Shown here: positions 35,101-45,135 of the stretch, one piece after another
Numbering within the stretch: the stretch's first letter is position 1
Layout: each line of letters starts with the position of its first letter
Assembly: GCF_003286085.1 (NCBI RefSeq)
Contig: NW_020825487.1
Location: forward strand, 1-64,000
Direction of reading: 5' to 3'
DNA length: 64,000 nt
DNA from: Drosophila persimilis
Taxonomy: Eukaryota; Arthropoda; Insecta; Diptera; Drosophilidae
Notes under the pieces: model-generated
Told to the model about the DNA's origin: nothing
Databases searched by the model: none
Seen by the model: the letters and a program-made list of their open reading frames with translations, nothing else
Position numbers and translations under genes: made by a program

Positions 35101-35372
35101 AAAATATCATAATTTTCGGAAAAGTTATGTATGTAGAACTTTTGTTCGGACGGACATGTTTTGTTCGCATTCCTCATTATACTCTTAGTTAAACGGACAG
35201 GTCCATTGATGGTATGGACCGTAAGGTTATCGTCTTTTATCTCGGAATCTGTGTAATTTTCTTTCATGATGTTGATCGATGATCCCGAGTCAGCGATACA
35301 CCTTAATATTCTTTTATTAATGGTAATGTTTATATAGGGTCCTCCTCGGTTTCTTCCGAGGCGGCTTGATGA
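32088..35372 (-). pseudogene. pol: Pol gene, two frameshifts
   Basis: Matches pol at 6810-10094. An extra G near 34557 (CTGAAGGCATC against CTGAAGCATC) breaks it ahead of the reverse transcriptase core, and a lost G near 33173 breaks it between RNase H and integrase. Protease, YLDD and integrase motifs are all still recognisable in the three pieces (34518-35267, 33131-34561, 32088-33200). Confidence 0.88.
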
Positions 35373-36286
35373 AAATTTACGTCCATCTTCGTTTGGCCAC
35401 TCTGGCTCTCCCTCCCTCTTTTAGTAGGTTGGTTGGGTCCACTCCCACTAGCTTGGTTTTGAAATATTTGCTGATTGAATGGATTCTGAGCCCTACCTTG
35501 ATTCAAGGAATTTTTGAACTCATTGTATAATCCAGGATTTTGGGAATTTTGATTTTGATTTGTTCGATTCGTCTGACCTGTTCCAGATGAACTCTGAGTT
35601 TGATTGTGATAGTTAGTAGTATTATAATTTGGATAATAGTTTCCAACATTCTTTCGATTTGATTGAGACGATTTCGATTGATCTTTATTTGTACCTGAAT
35701 CTGTTGTACTAGCTTCGTACAATCCTTCTTCTTGTGCTGCCTTCTTAAGATTAGACAATGTGGTAATATCTTTTCTTGCTAAGGTCATGAACATTCTGTC
35801 AGGAAGTTTTCGAGTAATGACATCTTTAATTGTGTTGTTCAAAGCGTTTTTATAAATGACATTATTTTCTGGTATGTTTTCTAAGTTTAGCTTATTGTTT
35901 ATTAATAATGCTTTTATCTCTAATTCTTCTATAAACTTACGAAGACTGCCGTTGAATCTGGTGGTGTATAGTTGTCGTAAGAGTTCTTCATATGGTGTGT
36001 GATTTTTGAACTCGTTGATCAGCGCCGTCTTCAGTTCGAGCCACGTGTTGGGTTGTGTCATTTGCGATATGCGTTGTGCCTCTCCTGACAGTTGGATCTC
36101 GGTCGCTCCAAATAGGATCCTTTGTTGGCGAAGATCTTCAGTTGGATATAATCCGCATACATATTCGATTCGTTTGATAAATGAGCTTAGCTGTCCAGAT
36201 GAACCGTCATAGGCAGGTATTTGTCGGATCGACAGCAGTGCCTGGTTCAAGTGGATTTCGCTCAATGATAGTGGTGGTAACGCCAT
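35330..36286 (-). CDS. gag: Gag polyprotein, second copy
   Basis: A 318-residue frame with the same sequence as 5896-6852: a helical N-terminal part, an Asn/Gln-rich C-terminal part and no zinc knuckle. The AAATTTT slippage heptamer is retained near its end (about 35372-35378). The frame is open, but pol and env of this copy are broken, so it could act only with help from another copy. Confidence 0.85.
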   Translation of the reverse strand: MALPPLSLSEIHLNQALLSIRQIPAYDGSSGQLSSFIKRIEYVCGLYPTEDLRQQRILFGATEIQLSGEAQRISQMTQPNTWLELKTALINEFKNHTPYEELLRQLYTTRFNGSLRKFIEELEIKALLINNKLNLENIPENNVIYKNALNNTIKDVITRKLPDRMFMTLARKDITTLSNLKKAAQEEGLYEASTTDSGTNKDQSKSSQSNRKNVGNYYPNYNTTNYHNQTQSSSGTGQTNRTNQNQNSQNPGLYNEFKNSLNQGRAQNPFNQQIFQNQASGSGPNQPTKRGRESQSGQTKMDVNFHQAASEETEEDPI

Positions 36287-36591
36287 GTTGTTGGTGTTGA
36301 TTGGGTTTTGTTTTGTTGTAGTTTTTAACTTTATTTTGGTTCACTTGTAAGTTTTTTTGATTTTGTATTAAGTGTTTCACTGTCCTTGGTGATTCACTAT
36401 CTCCGCTTACTTCAGTTCACTTAAATTAGTTTTGCAAATCGTATGTGCTTGCAGCACATAGGTTCTTTGGCGGATTTCACAATTTTATTAACAATTCCGG
36501 GATTACGTGATCACAGTAATTATAAATTACACAAGCTGACCATTACCGAAATATAGGTGTTAATTTTAAACGAAATCCTACCGACTGCGCC

Positions 36592-37182
36592 AGTTAAATA
36601 TCCGCAACTCGATTTTAAGTTTTTAAAAAAATACTTTTATTTTACAAACTTAAATATCTTTATGTCACAAGATTTAAATGAATTCCCCGACTTGACTTTC
36701 GGTCTGCTTGTCTCAAACGGAACTGATCTCTCTGCTGCTGGCTAGTTTCCATGAGCCCTTCTCTTGGAACTCCCGACTCTGGCTTCGGGCGTTGCTTTCC
36801 TCGGCTGCATCTTCGTGTCGGTGGCGTACGTGCCTGGATCGATATTTGGGGATGCGTCGGCTTTGATGAAAGGCATCCACTGCTGGCGATCGGTGTTGCA
36901 TTACATGACGGAGCTAGGAATGTGATACTCCTTGGTTTTATGTCTAGCTTTGATTGGTCCTCACGAGTGGCGTGATTCTAAAGAATCGATTTCTCGAGAG
37001 TGGCGTGATTCTAATGTTGCTGAAACAATGTGGTCCATTGTTTATATTATGGGGGGCCCTAGCTTGGAGTATGGGAAGAAACAGTTATTGATTCTTGAGT
37101 GGGGTCCTGTTACTTGTGTGGATGGGGTGGATGAATTGTACATAAACATAATGTGTATGGGATGTGGGGAATTATGGATATG

Positions 37183-37187
<5 letters not shown>
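36592..37187 (-). repeat. 5' LTR of the second retrovirus copy
   Basis: 596 bp. The tRNA-Ser-type primer site lies just left of it on the plus strand (reverse complement, 36577-36592). Its right edge abuts the (TA)n tract that leads into the Helentron C start codon. Confidence 0.88.
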
Positions 37188-37218
<31 letters not shown>

Positions 37219-37332
37219 TATATTATATATTATTATAATTATTATTATTATTATATACATATATATATTATATATTTACTATATAGTTTTTCTTATTTTT
37301 TTTATTTAATTATATTTTACATACATTTCATC

Positions 37333-40300
37333 ATGCCTCGTAAGAATAAGATATCTGCTTTGCAGCTGTCTCAGAGACGCAAATTAAGATACAGATCTAA
37401 TAGAGATAGAAATTCAGAAAATTTAGAAAATTTAGAAATTGTTGAAAATGTAATAGATGCAGACCCTGAGTTTGTTGAACCAGTTAGAAACCAAGAGCTA
37501 GAGACGGAGGGACCAAATCAAGAGACTGCTTGGCAGGTTTCCGGTGTAGGTCAGGAAGAGCAGGCAGCCATCCCTGGTGAACAGGTAGAGAATACTGTAG
37601 GCAATAGTGATGGCATAAATGAACAGAATAAACGACAAGTGTCCGTGCGTCAGTCCGTACGTTTACGGAACCAACATGTAGAGAATATAGAAGAAAGAGT
37701 AGAATTGAGAACACGACAGGGGCAAGTGGTCAACACTGAGCGTCGGTTCAAACGCAGAAGGAGCCAAAGGTATAGGGCTACAGAGCAAGCACAAAATACC
37801 GCAGAACATGTACTGAGACGAACAGACTCTAGCATTAGACGTCAGGAGCAAGTGGCCGATACTGCTCGTCGGTCTAGACGAAGACAAGACTCGGGCTATA
37901 GGGCGCGTGAGCAAGAACACAATACAGGAGAGCATATAGTTAGAAGAACAGACGCACAGATTAGACACGAGGAGCAAGTGGCCGATACTGTGCGTCGGTC
38001 CAGACGGAGACAGGACCCTGACTATAGGACAAGAGAGCAGGAGCAGAATACTGTAGAACATATAGTTAGAAGAACAGACGCACAGATTAGACACGAGGAG
38101 CAAGTGGCCGATACTGTGCGTCGGTCCAGACGGAGACAGGACCCTGACTATAGGACAAGAGAGCAGGAGCAGAATACTGTAGAACATATAGTTAGAAGAA
38201 CAGACGCACAGATTAGACACGAGGAGCAAGTGGCCGATACTGTGCGTCGGTCCAGACGGAGACAGGACCCTGACTATAGGACAAGAGAGCAGGAGCAGAA
38301 TACTGTAGAACATATAGTTAGAAGAACAGACGCACAGATTAGACACGAGGAGCAAGTGGCCGATACTGTGCGTCGGTCCAGACGGAGACAGGACCCTGAC
38401 TATAGGACAAGAGAGCAGGAACAGAACACTGTAGAACATATAGTTAGAAGAACAGACGTACAGATTAGACATGAGGAGCAAGTGGTCAATACTGTGCGTC
38501 GGTCCAGACGTAGACAGGACTTGGACTATAGGACAAGAGAGCAGGAGCAGAATACTGTAGAACATATAGTTAGAAGAACAGACGCACAGATTAGACACGA
38601 GGAGCAAGTGGCCGATACTGTGCGTCGGTCCAGACGGAGAGAGGACCCTGACTATAGGACAAGAGAGCAGGAACAGAACACTGTAGAACATATAGTTAGA
38701 AGAACAGACGCACAGATTAGACACGAGGAGCAAGTGGCCGATACTGTGCGTCGGTCCAGACGGAGAGAGGACCCTGACTATAGGACAAGAGAGCAGGAAC
38801 AGAACACTGTAGAACATATAGTTAGAAGAACAGACGCACAGATTAGACACGAGGAGCAAGTGGCCGATACTGTGCGTCGGTCCAGACGGAGAGAGGACCC
38901 TGACTATAGGACAAGAGAGCAGGAACAGAACACTGTAGAACATATAGTTAGAAGAACAGACGCACAGATTAGACACGAGGAGCAAGTGGCCGATACTGTG
39001 CGTCGGTCCAGACGTCGACAGGACTTGGACTATAGGACAAGAGAGCAAGAACGGAATACAGAAAGGCGACAACGCATACGTTTAAATAATGAAAGGAGAC
39101 GTATGTTAGAAAGAGAGCAGGATAGAGTTCGCAGGGTACAAGAAAGGAGCTTAGTAGATCGTAGGCGTATCTCGCGAGCGCGAGACACTCTGGCACGCCA
39201 AGCTGCTCGTGCCGCAGCACGACAGTTAGAAATTGACGCTGCCAGAACGGCTAGTCAAAGAGTTAGCCAATATAGGAGCGATAGCAGCAATAGAGTTGAG
39301 CAAAATTTAAGAAACGCCTCCCGAATGCAGCAGGAACGAGCAAATATCTCCCAGGAAGATAGGGCTCAGATAGAACCCAGAATCAGGCTTAGTGGCCTAG
39401 AAGCTCTGAAAGTAGTTTATAACAGGAATGTAAAGCTGGGTCCTGATCAGGTTTGCCTTTCTTGCAAAGGCCTGTGGTTCCCCAAACAAATTTGTAAGAT
39501 TCCTCGCGTCCTTTTAGAAAGTGATTGCGAGTTTAGTGGTGAAATTTTCGCTCTTGAAAGCCTTTTAGAATTCCCTTCTGATTGCCCAACATTAAAATTC
39601 TGCAGAACATGTCATAGCAACATTAAAAGGCGTATAAAGCCTAAGCTTTTCTTCAATGAATTAGATTTCCCCATGCTGCCCGACTGCTTAAAGGGGCTTA
39701 CTCCATTAGAGGAACGACTGATTTCTCCTCGACTTCCATTTATGATAATTAAGCCTATATTGCCTGGGGGGCGAGGTCAAAATGCCATTAAAGGGGCAGT
39801 GGTAAACGTCCCTATTTCGGTAAGCGATATCGTGAAGGAGCTTCCACGAGCTTTCCATGAAGCCCAGGTAATTCAGCTCCACCTCAAACGCAGAAAAGAG
39901 TATCTTCATGCTTTCATGGCTGAAACCATTAGACCTTCCAAAATTTTTGAAGCACTTCGTTATTTAGTTACCACAGATTTGTATAAAAAGCATAATGTTG
40001 TAGTTAACGAGCAATGGATCTCTGGTTTCACATCCGATATTGTTCCATTCGTAGCATCTCAAGCAGACGCAGCCTTTTTAGAAAGTATGCAGAATAGAGA
40101 TAGGAATGTAGATACGGAGCCGGCCCATCCCGACGAGGAAGTAGAAGCCGAAGAGCTCAACCCTGGAGGTCAGGAAACTCTGCTTGAAAACAACATACCA
40201 TTTGATGATAGGATTATCAAAATCGCACCAGGTCAAGGCCAACGACCTCTCGACATGATTCTAGACATTGACTCGGAAGAGTTATCCTTTCCCACAATTT

Positions 40301-43300
40301 ATGCAGGCGTCAAAAGACAATCTTCGCAAAGTTTTACAACCATTGTTAGATCAGAGCTTCGAAATGTAGATAGGAGAGGTTGTAGAACTGACAAACTATT
40401 CTTCAATTATAAGAAGTTAGAACTCATTAAGATTCGAAATAATATTTCAATCTGCTTACGTAAGCGGAGCACTTCCAGTGCAGTAACGGCAGCTAACGCT
40501 CTTAATGAGAATTTCATAGGGGGGCTTATTAACCACGATGAGGGATATAGGGTTCTTCGCGATATTCGATCGTCTCCGGCTCACTGGGAGGATGAAAAGA
40601 AGAAGGTTATGGCCATGATTCGTCAGTTCGGCCTGCCGACTTTTTTCATTACTCTGTCTGCTGCTGAAACGCGGTGGCCAGAGTTGCTTGTTTTGCTCAA
40701 AAAAAACGTAGATAGGGAGATCATTAGCGAAGAAGAAGCAGTGAATCTACCCTACACCGAAAAGGAGCGTCTTATCAGGGCAGATCCAGTTACTTGTGCT
40801 AGGTATTTCGATTATAGGTATCGCGAGATTTTAAAAGTTATGAGGAATCGGGAGGGCATTTTCGGGGAAAACTTCGTCATCAAATATTATTGGCGTGTTG
40901 AATTCCAACAAAGAGGTTCCCCCCATATTCACGGCATGTTTTGGCTGAAAGATGCCCCAGCAGTGGACTTAACCAGTACAGAGTCAATTTCAACAGTTAT
41001 AGCCTTCATTAACAAACATATTACAGTAGATGTCACAGACTCTGAATTAGCTCCGTATGTTGAATACCAAAAGCATCGGCATAAGGACATGTCATGTCTT
41101 AAAAAAGCCAATAAAAGTGGAAAAAAAGTTTGTAGATTCGGTATTCCATACCCTCCAATGCCCCAAACGGAGATATTGAGTCCACTGCCGGAGGAAACTC
41201 CAAACCTTGATTTTCACCAAGGAAATTTTAAGAAAATTCAAGACCTACTGAATTCTGATCAATCCTCTGATATGATTGATCACTTGAGCATATTTGAGAA
41301 CTTTCTTTCGCACGAACAAGTGAGCCTCAATTACGAGGACTACAAATATGCAATTTCTTCTGGTTTAAAGAAACCACACATTTTTCTAAAAAGGTCATTT
41401 GCTGAAATTTGCATTAATGCTTATAATAAACACATCATTTCAATGCAAAGGGCCAATATGGATATCCAATACATTTTGGACCCTTATGCATGCTGTAGCT
41501 ATATAATAAATTATATAAATAAAACCCAAAGGGGTATTTCAAAGCTTATGCGCGAGGCGGCAAAAGAAGTTCAAGGGGGCAATTACACGATTAGACAAAA
41601 GCTACAGCATATTGGTCACAAATTTATTTCTGGCACTGAGATATCTGCTCAGGAAGCCGTATATTGTTGTCTAGGAATTCCGTTGTCCGGAACTAGCAAC
41701 AAATGTGTTCAAGTAAATACTTTCCCTCCAGAGCAACGAGTTCGAATGCTCAAATCCACAAGCATCCTACAAAATATGCATCAGGAGTCCACTGACATAT
41801 TCGTCAAAGGATTGCTGGAGCGGTATGAACAAAGACCAACTGATCTTGAGGGCCTGTGTCTAGCCGATTTTGCAGCAAATTATGAATTTTCTAAAAACGG
41901 GAAAAGAACCTGCCAAAATAGAGATGATGAAGAGGACGAAGAAAATGAGGCACAAGTAGAAGTTTTTATCCCTCTCCGCGATAATAGTGGTTTTATTAGG
42001 GAAAGAACTAAGCCGTCCATTTTAAAATATATGAGGTTTAATATAAATACAGATAGGTCAAACTATTTTAGAGCATTAGCTATGCTGTTTTATCCGTGGA
42101 GAGATGAAGAGAAAGATTTAGTGAGCGTAAATTGCGAGGATCTTTATAATAATCATCAGGAGTTGGTAAATTCAAATTTCCAAAAATTCAATGCATTAGG
42201 AGATTTGGAAGACGCGCTTAGGAGGGCCATGGAAGCCCAAGAGAATAGGGAGGAAGGTGAAGAGGTAGTTGATGAGGCAATTGCTGAGGAGTTTAGGGCT
42301 TTAGCGATTCCAGAAATAAGTTCCCAGATAAATGTTTTGAACTTGAATGACCAGGCAGCGGATCAAGATAGAAGTATTCGACTAATTAAGCTTCCTCCTA
42401 TTGTTTCCCTTAATATTTTAGCTAATTTGATTAGATCGCTTAATTTGAAGCAAAAAACCTATCTCACCCATGTTCTGCATAATGTGAGAAATAAGGCAGT
42501 TTTTTATGAGTTTGTAGGTGGCGGCGCAGGCGTCGGCAAGAGTAGAACCATATCTACCATTTTTCAGACCATTTCCCAGGAGTTTAATCGTAGACCAGGA
42601 TCTAACCCAGAAACTGTTAAAGTTCTGCTGTGTGCTCCCACAGGAAAAGCTGCATTTGGTATTGGAGGTGCCACACTTCACTCAATGTTTTCTTTACCTC
42701 TCAATCAATCCAACCATGCTTTTAAACAATTGGGTCCAGATTTGTTAAATACCTTGCGTTCAAGATTTATTGATCTTAAAATTCTTATAATTGACGAAAT
42801 TTCTATGGTCGGTGAAAAAATGTTTTCATATTTGGATATGCGTCTAAAACAAATATTTTCAAGGCCCGAGAGTCCTTTCGGTGGCATTTCTGTTATCGTG
42901 TTTGGCGATCTAAGGCAGTTATGTCCAGTAGGTGATCGTTGGATATTCAAATCCTCATCAGGGGCGCATAATCCATACAGTGCGATAGTTGGCTCTAGTC
43001 TCTGGGATGGCTTCAAGTTTTTCGAACTTACAGAGATAATGCGACAGCGAGATGACCAACCTTTTGCAACCGCACTAAATAACATGGCATCGGCCGTAAT
43101 GACGTCAGAAGATATTCAATTGCTTAGGGACCGAATAGTTCACGGCAGTGAAGCACCAAGAGATGCGATCCACTTATTTTATAGCAATAGCGAGACAGAT
43201 AAGTACAATAAGGAGAAGCTATCATCGATTATGACTGCAGAATATACTTCAATAGCTTTAGACTCCATCAAAGCCGAGCATCTTAACCCAGACATCAAAA

Positions 43301-44592
43301 CAAAATATCTGGACTCTGTTAAGAGTTTCAAAACTTCGAATACACAAGGCTTGTGCACTTCATTGGTTCTCAAAACCACGGCTAAATATATGATGACAGT
43401 CAATGTAGATACATCAGATGGTCTTGTTAACGGAGCCACTGGTGTTTTAATGCAGATAGATCTCAGCTCATCCAATACTCCCGAACTTCTTTGGATACAT
43501 TTTCTCGAGGAAAGCGTAGGAGTTAACGCACGGTCAAAGCGCAGCCATAGTAACGAATCTTCTTGGACCCCAGTTCAGAAAACTACAAAAAGTTTTCAAT
43601 ACCATCAAAATGAACAAGTTACTATTGACCGAAAACAGTTTCCGATTGTAGCTGCTGAAGCTATAACTATTCATAAGAGTCAGGGAGCAACATACAGCAA
43701 AGTGGTCGTCCACACTTCATCCAATATGCAAAGAGAAGCATTGTATGTAGCTTGTAGTAGGGCCACCAGTGCGAACGGACTTTATATCGTTGGACCACTC
43801 ATTCCTTCGAGACCCAAGCGGGACTGTCCTGTCGCGAAAGAGATGGAGAACTTGCGTTCCGCTAAGTTACTTCACACCCACTTCGATTGTTTACTCAATC
43901 CGTCCGAATTAAATATTTTCTTCCATAATACGGAAAGCTTGCACTGCCATTTTATCGATGTCTGTTCTGATCAGCTAATGCTCAAATCTTCTATTTTGTG
44001 CTTCGTTGAGGCTTCCACATACTCTAATGAAGCTTATAATATTCCTGGCTTTTCCACAGCAGTGCGGTTAGATTGCCAGTCCGTAGCCAGCGGAGCTAGA
44101 CCGAAAAGAGGCATTCTAATATTCGTTAGGAATGAACTTTTGAATCATTGTAGTATTATTGAAAGTAATCGATATTATGCGGATTCCGGGAACTTAGCAT
44201 CTCCAGTGTTCGAGTATGCTTTGTTTAAGTACAAATCTGTCGGTTTTATTGTTATTTACAGAACCCCCACGTATCCGTTGCGAAAGTTCGAAGCAGAATT
44301 TGAGGTCTTATTTCAACGGCATCCATTTTTAGATAGAAATTCCGTAGTGTTAGGAGATTTTAATTTATGCCTTCATTCCCTTTCAGGTTGCTGTAAGAAA
44401 ATTTATGAATTCCTTTCAGAAAGGAATTGTAGGTCATTGTTAGATTTGAACTCGTCCACAACCAATTGCGATACGCATATTGACTGGGCGTTTTCAAACA
44501 TTTCCGATAGCAGGGCCACCGCGCGCACCTTTGAGACTATCTATAGTTATCATAGTGGAATTTTAGTTAATGTTAGAGAGGCAGAAGACTAA
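37333..44592 (+). CDS. Helentron Rep/helicase/endonuclease protein (intact)
   Basis: A 2,419-residue rolling-circle transposase. I take ATG 37333 (CATCATGCCTCG) because the frame upstream is only (TA)n and LTR sequence. In order: an acidic/basic N-terminal part; ten 42-residue Arg/Glu-rich repeats (about 171-575); a Cys/His segment (CLSCKG, CRTCH); the Rep nuclease with HUH motif H-I-H at 1198-1200 and paired tyrosines Y1390/Y1394 (YIINYINK); a Pif1-like helicase with Walker A (GGGAGVGKS, K1736), Walker B (D1821-E1822), GDLRQ (1858-1862) and VACSRAT; and a C-terminal endonuclease of the EEP fold (from about 2181) with GDFN (2341-2344), HIDWAF (2382-2387) and a final His (2407). The Rep-helicase-endonuclease order with repeats before Rep fits Helentrons, as opposed to canonical Helitrons. 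Confidence 0.92.
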   Translation: MPRKNKISALQLSQRRKLRYRSNRDRNSENLENLEIVENVIDADPEFVEPVRNQELETEGPNQETAWQVSGVGQEEQAAIPGEQVENTVGNSDGINEQNKRQVSVRQSVRLRNQHVENIEERVELRTRQGQVVNTERRFKRRRSQRYRATEQAQNTAEHVLRRTDSSIRRQEQVADTARRSRRRQDSGYRAREQEHNTGEHIVRRTDAQIRHEEQVADTVRRSRRRQDPDYRTREQEQNTVEHIVRRTDAQIRHEEQVADTVRRSRRRQDPDYRTREQEQNTVEHIVRRTDAQIRHEEQVADTVRRSRRRQDPDYRTREQEQNTVEHIVRRTDAQIRHEEQVADTVRRSRRRQDPDYRTREQEQNTVEHIVRRTDVQIRHEEQVVNTVRRSRRRQDLDYRTREQEQNTVEHIVRRTDAQIRHEEQVADTVRRSRRREDPDYRTREQEQNTVEHIVRRTDAQIRHEEQVADTVRRSRRREDPDYRTREQEQNTVEHIVRRTDAQIRHEEQVADTVRRSRRREDPDYRTREQEQNTVEHIVRRTDAQIRHEEQVADTVRRSRRRQDLDYRTREQERNTERRQRIRLNNERRRMLEREQDRVRRVQERSLVDRRRISRARDTLARQAARAAARQLEIDAARTASQRVSQYRSDSSNRVEQNLRNASRMQQERANISQEDRAQIEPRIRLSGLEALKVVYNRNVKLGPDQVCLSCKGLWFPKQICKIPRVLLESDCEFSGEIFALESLLEFPSDCPTLKFCRTCHSNIKRRIKPKLFFNELDFPMLPDCLKGLTPLEERLISPRLPFMIIKPILPGGRGQNAIKGAVVNVPISVSDIVKELPRAFHEAQVIQLHLKRRKEYLHAFMAETIRPSKIFEALRYLVTTDLYKKHNVVVNEQWISGFTSDIVPFVASQADAAFLESMQNRDRNVDTEPAHPDEEVEAEELNPGGQETLLENNIPFDDRIIKIAPGQGQRPLDMILDIDSEELSFPTIYAGVKRQSSQSFTTIVRSELRNVDRRGCRTDKLFFNYKKLELIKIRNNISICLRKRSTSSAVTAANALNENFIGGLINHDEGYRVLRDIRSSPAHWEDEKKKVMAMIRQFGLPTFFITLSAAETRWPELLVLLKKNVDREIISEEEAVNLPYTEKERLIRADPVTCARYFDYRYREILKVMRNREGIFGENFVIKYYWRVEFQQRGSPHIHGMFWLKDAPAVDLTSTESISTVIAFINKHITVDVTDSELAPYVEYQKHRHKDMSCLKKANKSGKKVCRFGIPYPPMPQTEILSPLPEETPNLDFHQGNFKKIQDLLNSDQSSDMIDHLSIFENFLSHEQVSLNYEDYKYAISSGLKKPHIFLKRSFAEICINAYNKHIISMQRANMDIQYILDPYACCSYIINYINKTQRGISKLMREAAKEVQGGNYTIRQKLQHIGHKFISGTEISAQEAVYCCLGIPLSGTSNKCVQVNTFPPEQRVRMLKSTSILQNMHQESTDIFVKGLLERYEQRPTDLEGLCLADFAANYEFSKNGKRTCQNRDDEEDEENEAQVEVFIPLRDNSGFIRERTKPSILKYMRFNINTDRSNYFRALAMLFYPWRDEEKDLVSVNCEDLYNNHQELVNSNFQKFNALGDLEDALRRAMEAQENREEGEEVVDEAIAEEFRALAIPEISSQINVLNLNDQAADQDRSIRLIKLPPIVSLNILANLIRSLNLKQKTYLTHVLHNVRNKAVFYEFVGGGAGVGKSRTISTIFQTISQEFNRRPGSNPETVKVLLCAPTGKAAFGIGGATLHSMFSLPLNQSNHAFKQLGPDLLNTLRSRFIDLKILIIDEISMVGEKMFSYLDMRLKQIFSRPESPFGGISVIVFGDLRQLCPVGDRWIFKSSSGAHNPYSAIVGSSLWDGFKFFELTEIMRQRDDQPFATALNNMASAVMTSEDIQLLRDRIVHGSEAPRDAIHLFYSNSETDKYNKEKLSSIMTAEYTSIALDSIKAEHLNPDIKTKYLDSVKSFKTSNTQGLCTSLVLKTTAKYMMTVNVDTSDGLVNGATGVLMQIDLSSSNTPELLWIHFLEESVGVNARSKRSHSNESSWTPVQKTTKSFQYHQNEQVTIDRKQFPIVAAEAITIHKSQGATYSKVVVHTSSNMQREALYVACSRATSANGLYIVGPLIPSRPKRDCPVAKEMENLRSAKLLHTHFDCLLNPSELNIFFHNTESLHCHFIDVCSDQLMLKSSILCFVEASTYSNEAYNIPGFSTAVRLDCQSVASGARPKRGILIFVRNELLNHCSIIESNRYYADSGNLASPVFEYALFKYKSVGFIVIYRTPTYPLRKFEAEFEVLFQRHPFLDRNSVVLGDFNLCLHSLSGCCKKIYEFLSERNCRSLLDLNSSTTNCDTHIDWAFSNISDSRATARTFETIYSYHSGILVNVREAED
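37840..39060 (+). repeat. 126-bp coding tandem repeat, copy C (about ten units)
   Basis: The order is 1 QDSGYR, 4 QDPDYR, 1 QDLDYR, 3 EDPDYR, 1 QDLDYR. It has one EDPDYR unit more than copies A and B. Confidence 0.9.
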
Positions 44593-45076
44593 ACTTTTTT
44601 GGTAATCAGGCATTAGTGTAAATATTTAATATTTTGTATTATTTAGCCGTATTCTGAATTATATTAATTCTTTAATCTTTACCTTTGTTAAACCTTTTTC
44701 ATTTTTATCCGTTTTATTATTTTGTTAATTAAGTTTAGGTTGAAATAGTTCTATTATTAATCATTTCTATGTATGTATATAGGTATTCTTGTTAGTTTAG
44801 ATATTTTTTATAAAGGATTGGAATCCTTTTTTTAATTTTTGGGGAATATGGAGCTTAAAAATGCTTTTAAAAGCAGCTCAAGTCGACTCGTAGGTCCCCA
44901 AGATTATATTTTGGCTAGAGTGACCCCATTGCATCGTGATGGCCTCCCCGTGGTGTTCCCTGGGTACCAATTTAATGTATTAAATTGGGAGCTAATTCGA
45001 GCGGCGTTTATGTATAAAATATATTTTATAACTTACATACATGTATGTAGATCATAAGCTCACGTATATACTGACT
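44593..45076 (+). other. Helentron 3' non-coding tail
   Basis: About 480 bp, AT-rich at first (44600-44840), then a mixed-composition stretch up to the subterminal repeat. A 72-codon open frame (44839-45057) is present but has no recognisable content. This tail does not occur elsewhere in the window, so the other copies lack it. Confidence 0.7.
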
Positions 45077-45135
45077 GAGTACCGGGTATAAAGTAGAGCC
45101 GCGGCCTTTGCCGCGGCTCACAACGTTCCCCCTCG
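45077..45135 (+). other. Helentron 3' terminus: subterminal inverted repeat, hairpin and end
   Basis: GAGTACCGGGTATA (45077-45090) is the exact reverse complement of the element head TATACCCGGTACTC (57902-57915). A perfect 10-bp hairpin follows, GAGCCGCGGC-CTTT-GCCGCGGCTC (45096-45119), and then CACAACGTTCCCCCTCG to the end, followed by TT. A 3' hairpin close to the end is the replication-stop signal proposed for Helitron-type elements. Confidence 0.85.

Larger units (their letters stand above)
30078..37187 (-). mobile_element. Endogenous retrovirus, second copy (minus strand, inactivated)
   Basis: LTRs lie at 30078-30672 (3') and 36592-37187 (5'), with ATAT flanking both sides (30074-30077 and 37188-37191). 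Gag is intact. Pol and env carry single-base indels (34557, 33173, 31793). Both LTRs share CTCACGAG where copy A has CTCATGAG, and share TTTTTAAAAAA(A)TAC where copy A has a different string. It is therefore an independent insertion and not a flipped copy of the plus-strand one. Confidence 0.9.
27458..45135 (+). mobile_element. Helentron copy C (3' end present; only copy with a full reading frame)
   Basis: The unit begins at the B/C junction, has the leader to 30077, a minus-strand retrovirus (30078-37187) in the (TA)n tract, the full reading frame (37333-44592), a 3' non-coding tail and a terminal hairpin, and ends CCCCCTCG at 45135. Without the retrovirus it is about 10.6 kb. Subterminal sequence GAGTACCGGGTATA (45077-45090) is the exact reverse complement of the head of copy D (57902-57915), the arrangement reported for Helentrons. 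Confidence 0.88.

Noticed and set aside
30078-37187. Second retrovirus as an inversion of the first
   Set aside because: Both of its LTRs share variants absent from both LTRs of the first copy, and it has its own ATAT flanks, so it is a separate insertion.
37153-37332. Upstream start (ATG 37153) extending the copy C protein by 60 residues
   Set aside because: The extension is translated LTR and (TA)n sequence that comes from the retrovirus insertion. Copy A starts identically only from MPRKNK (12247), so ATG 37333 is used.
44839-45057. 72-codon frame in the Helentron 3' tail as a gene
   Set aside because: It has no recognisable content, and the frame ends inside the terminal region; the stretch is better explained as a non-coding element tail.
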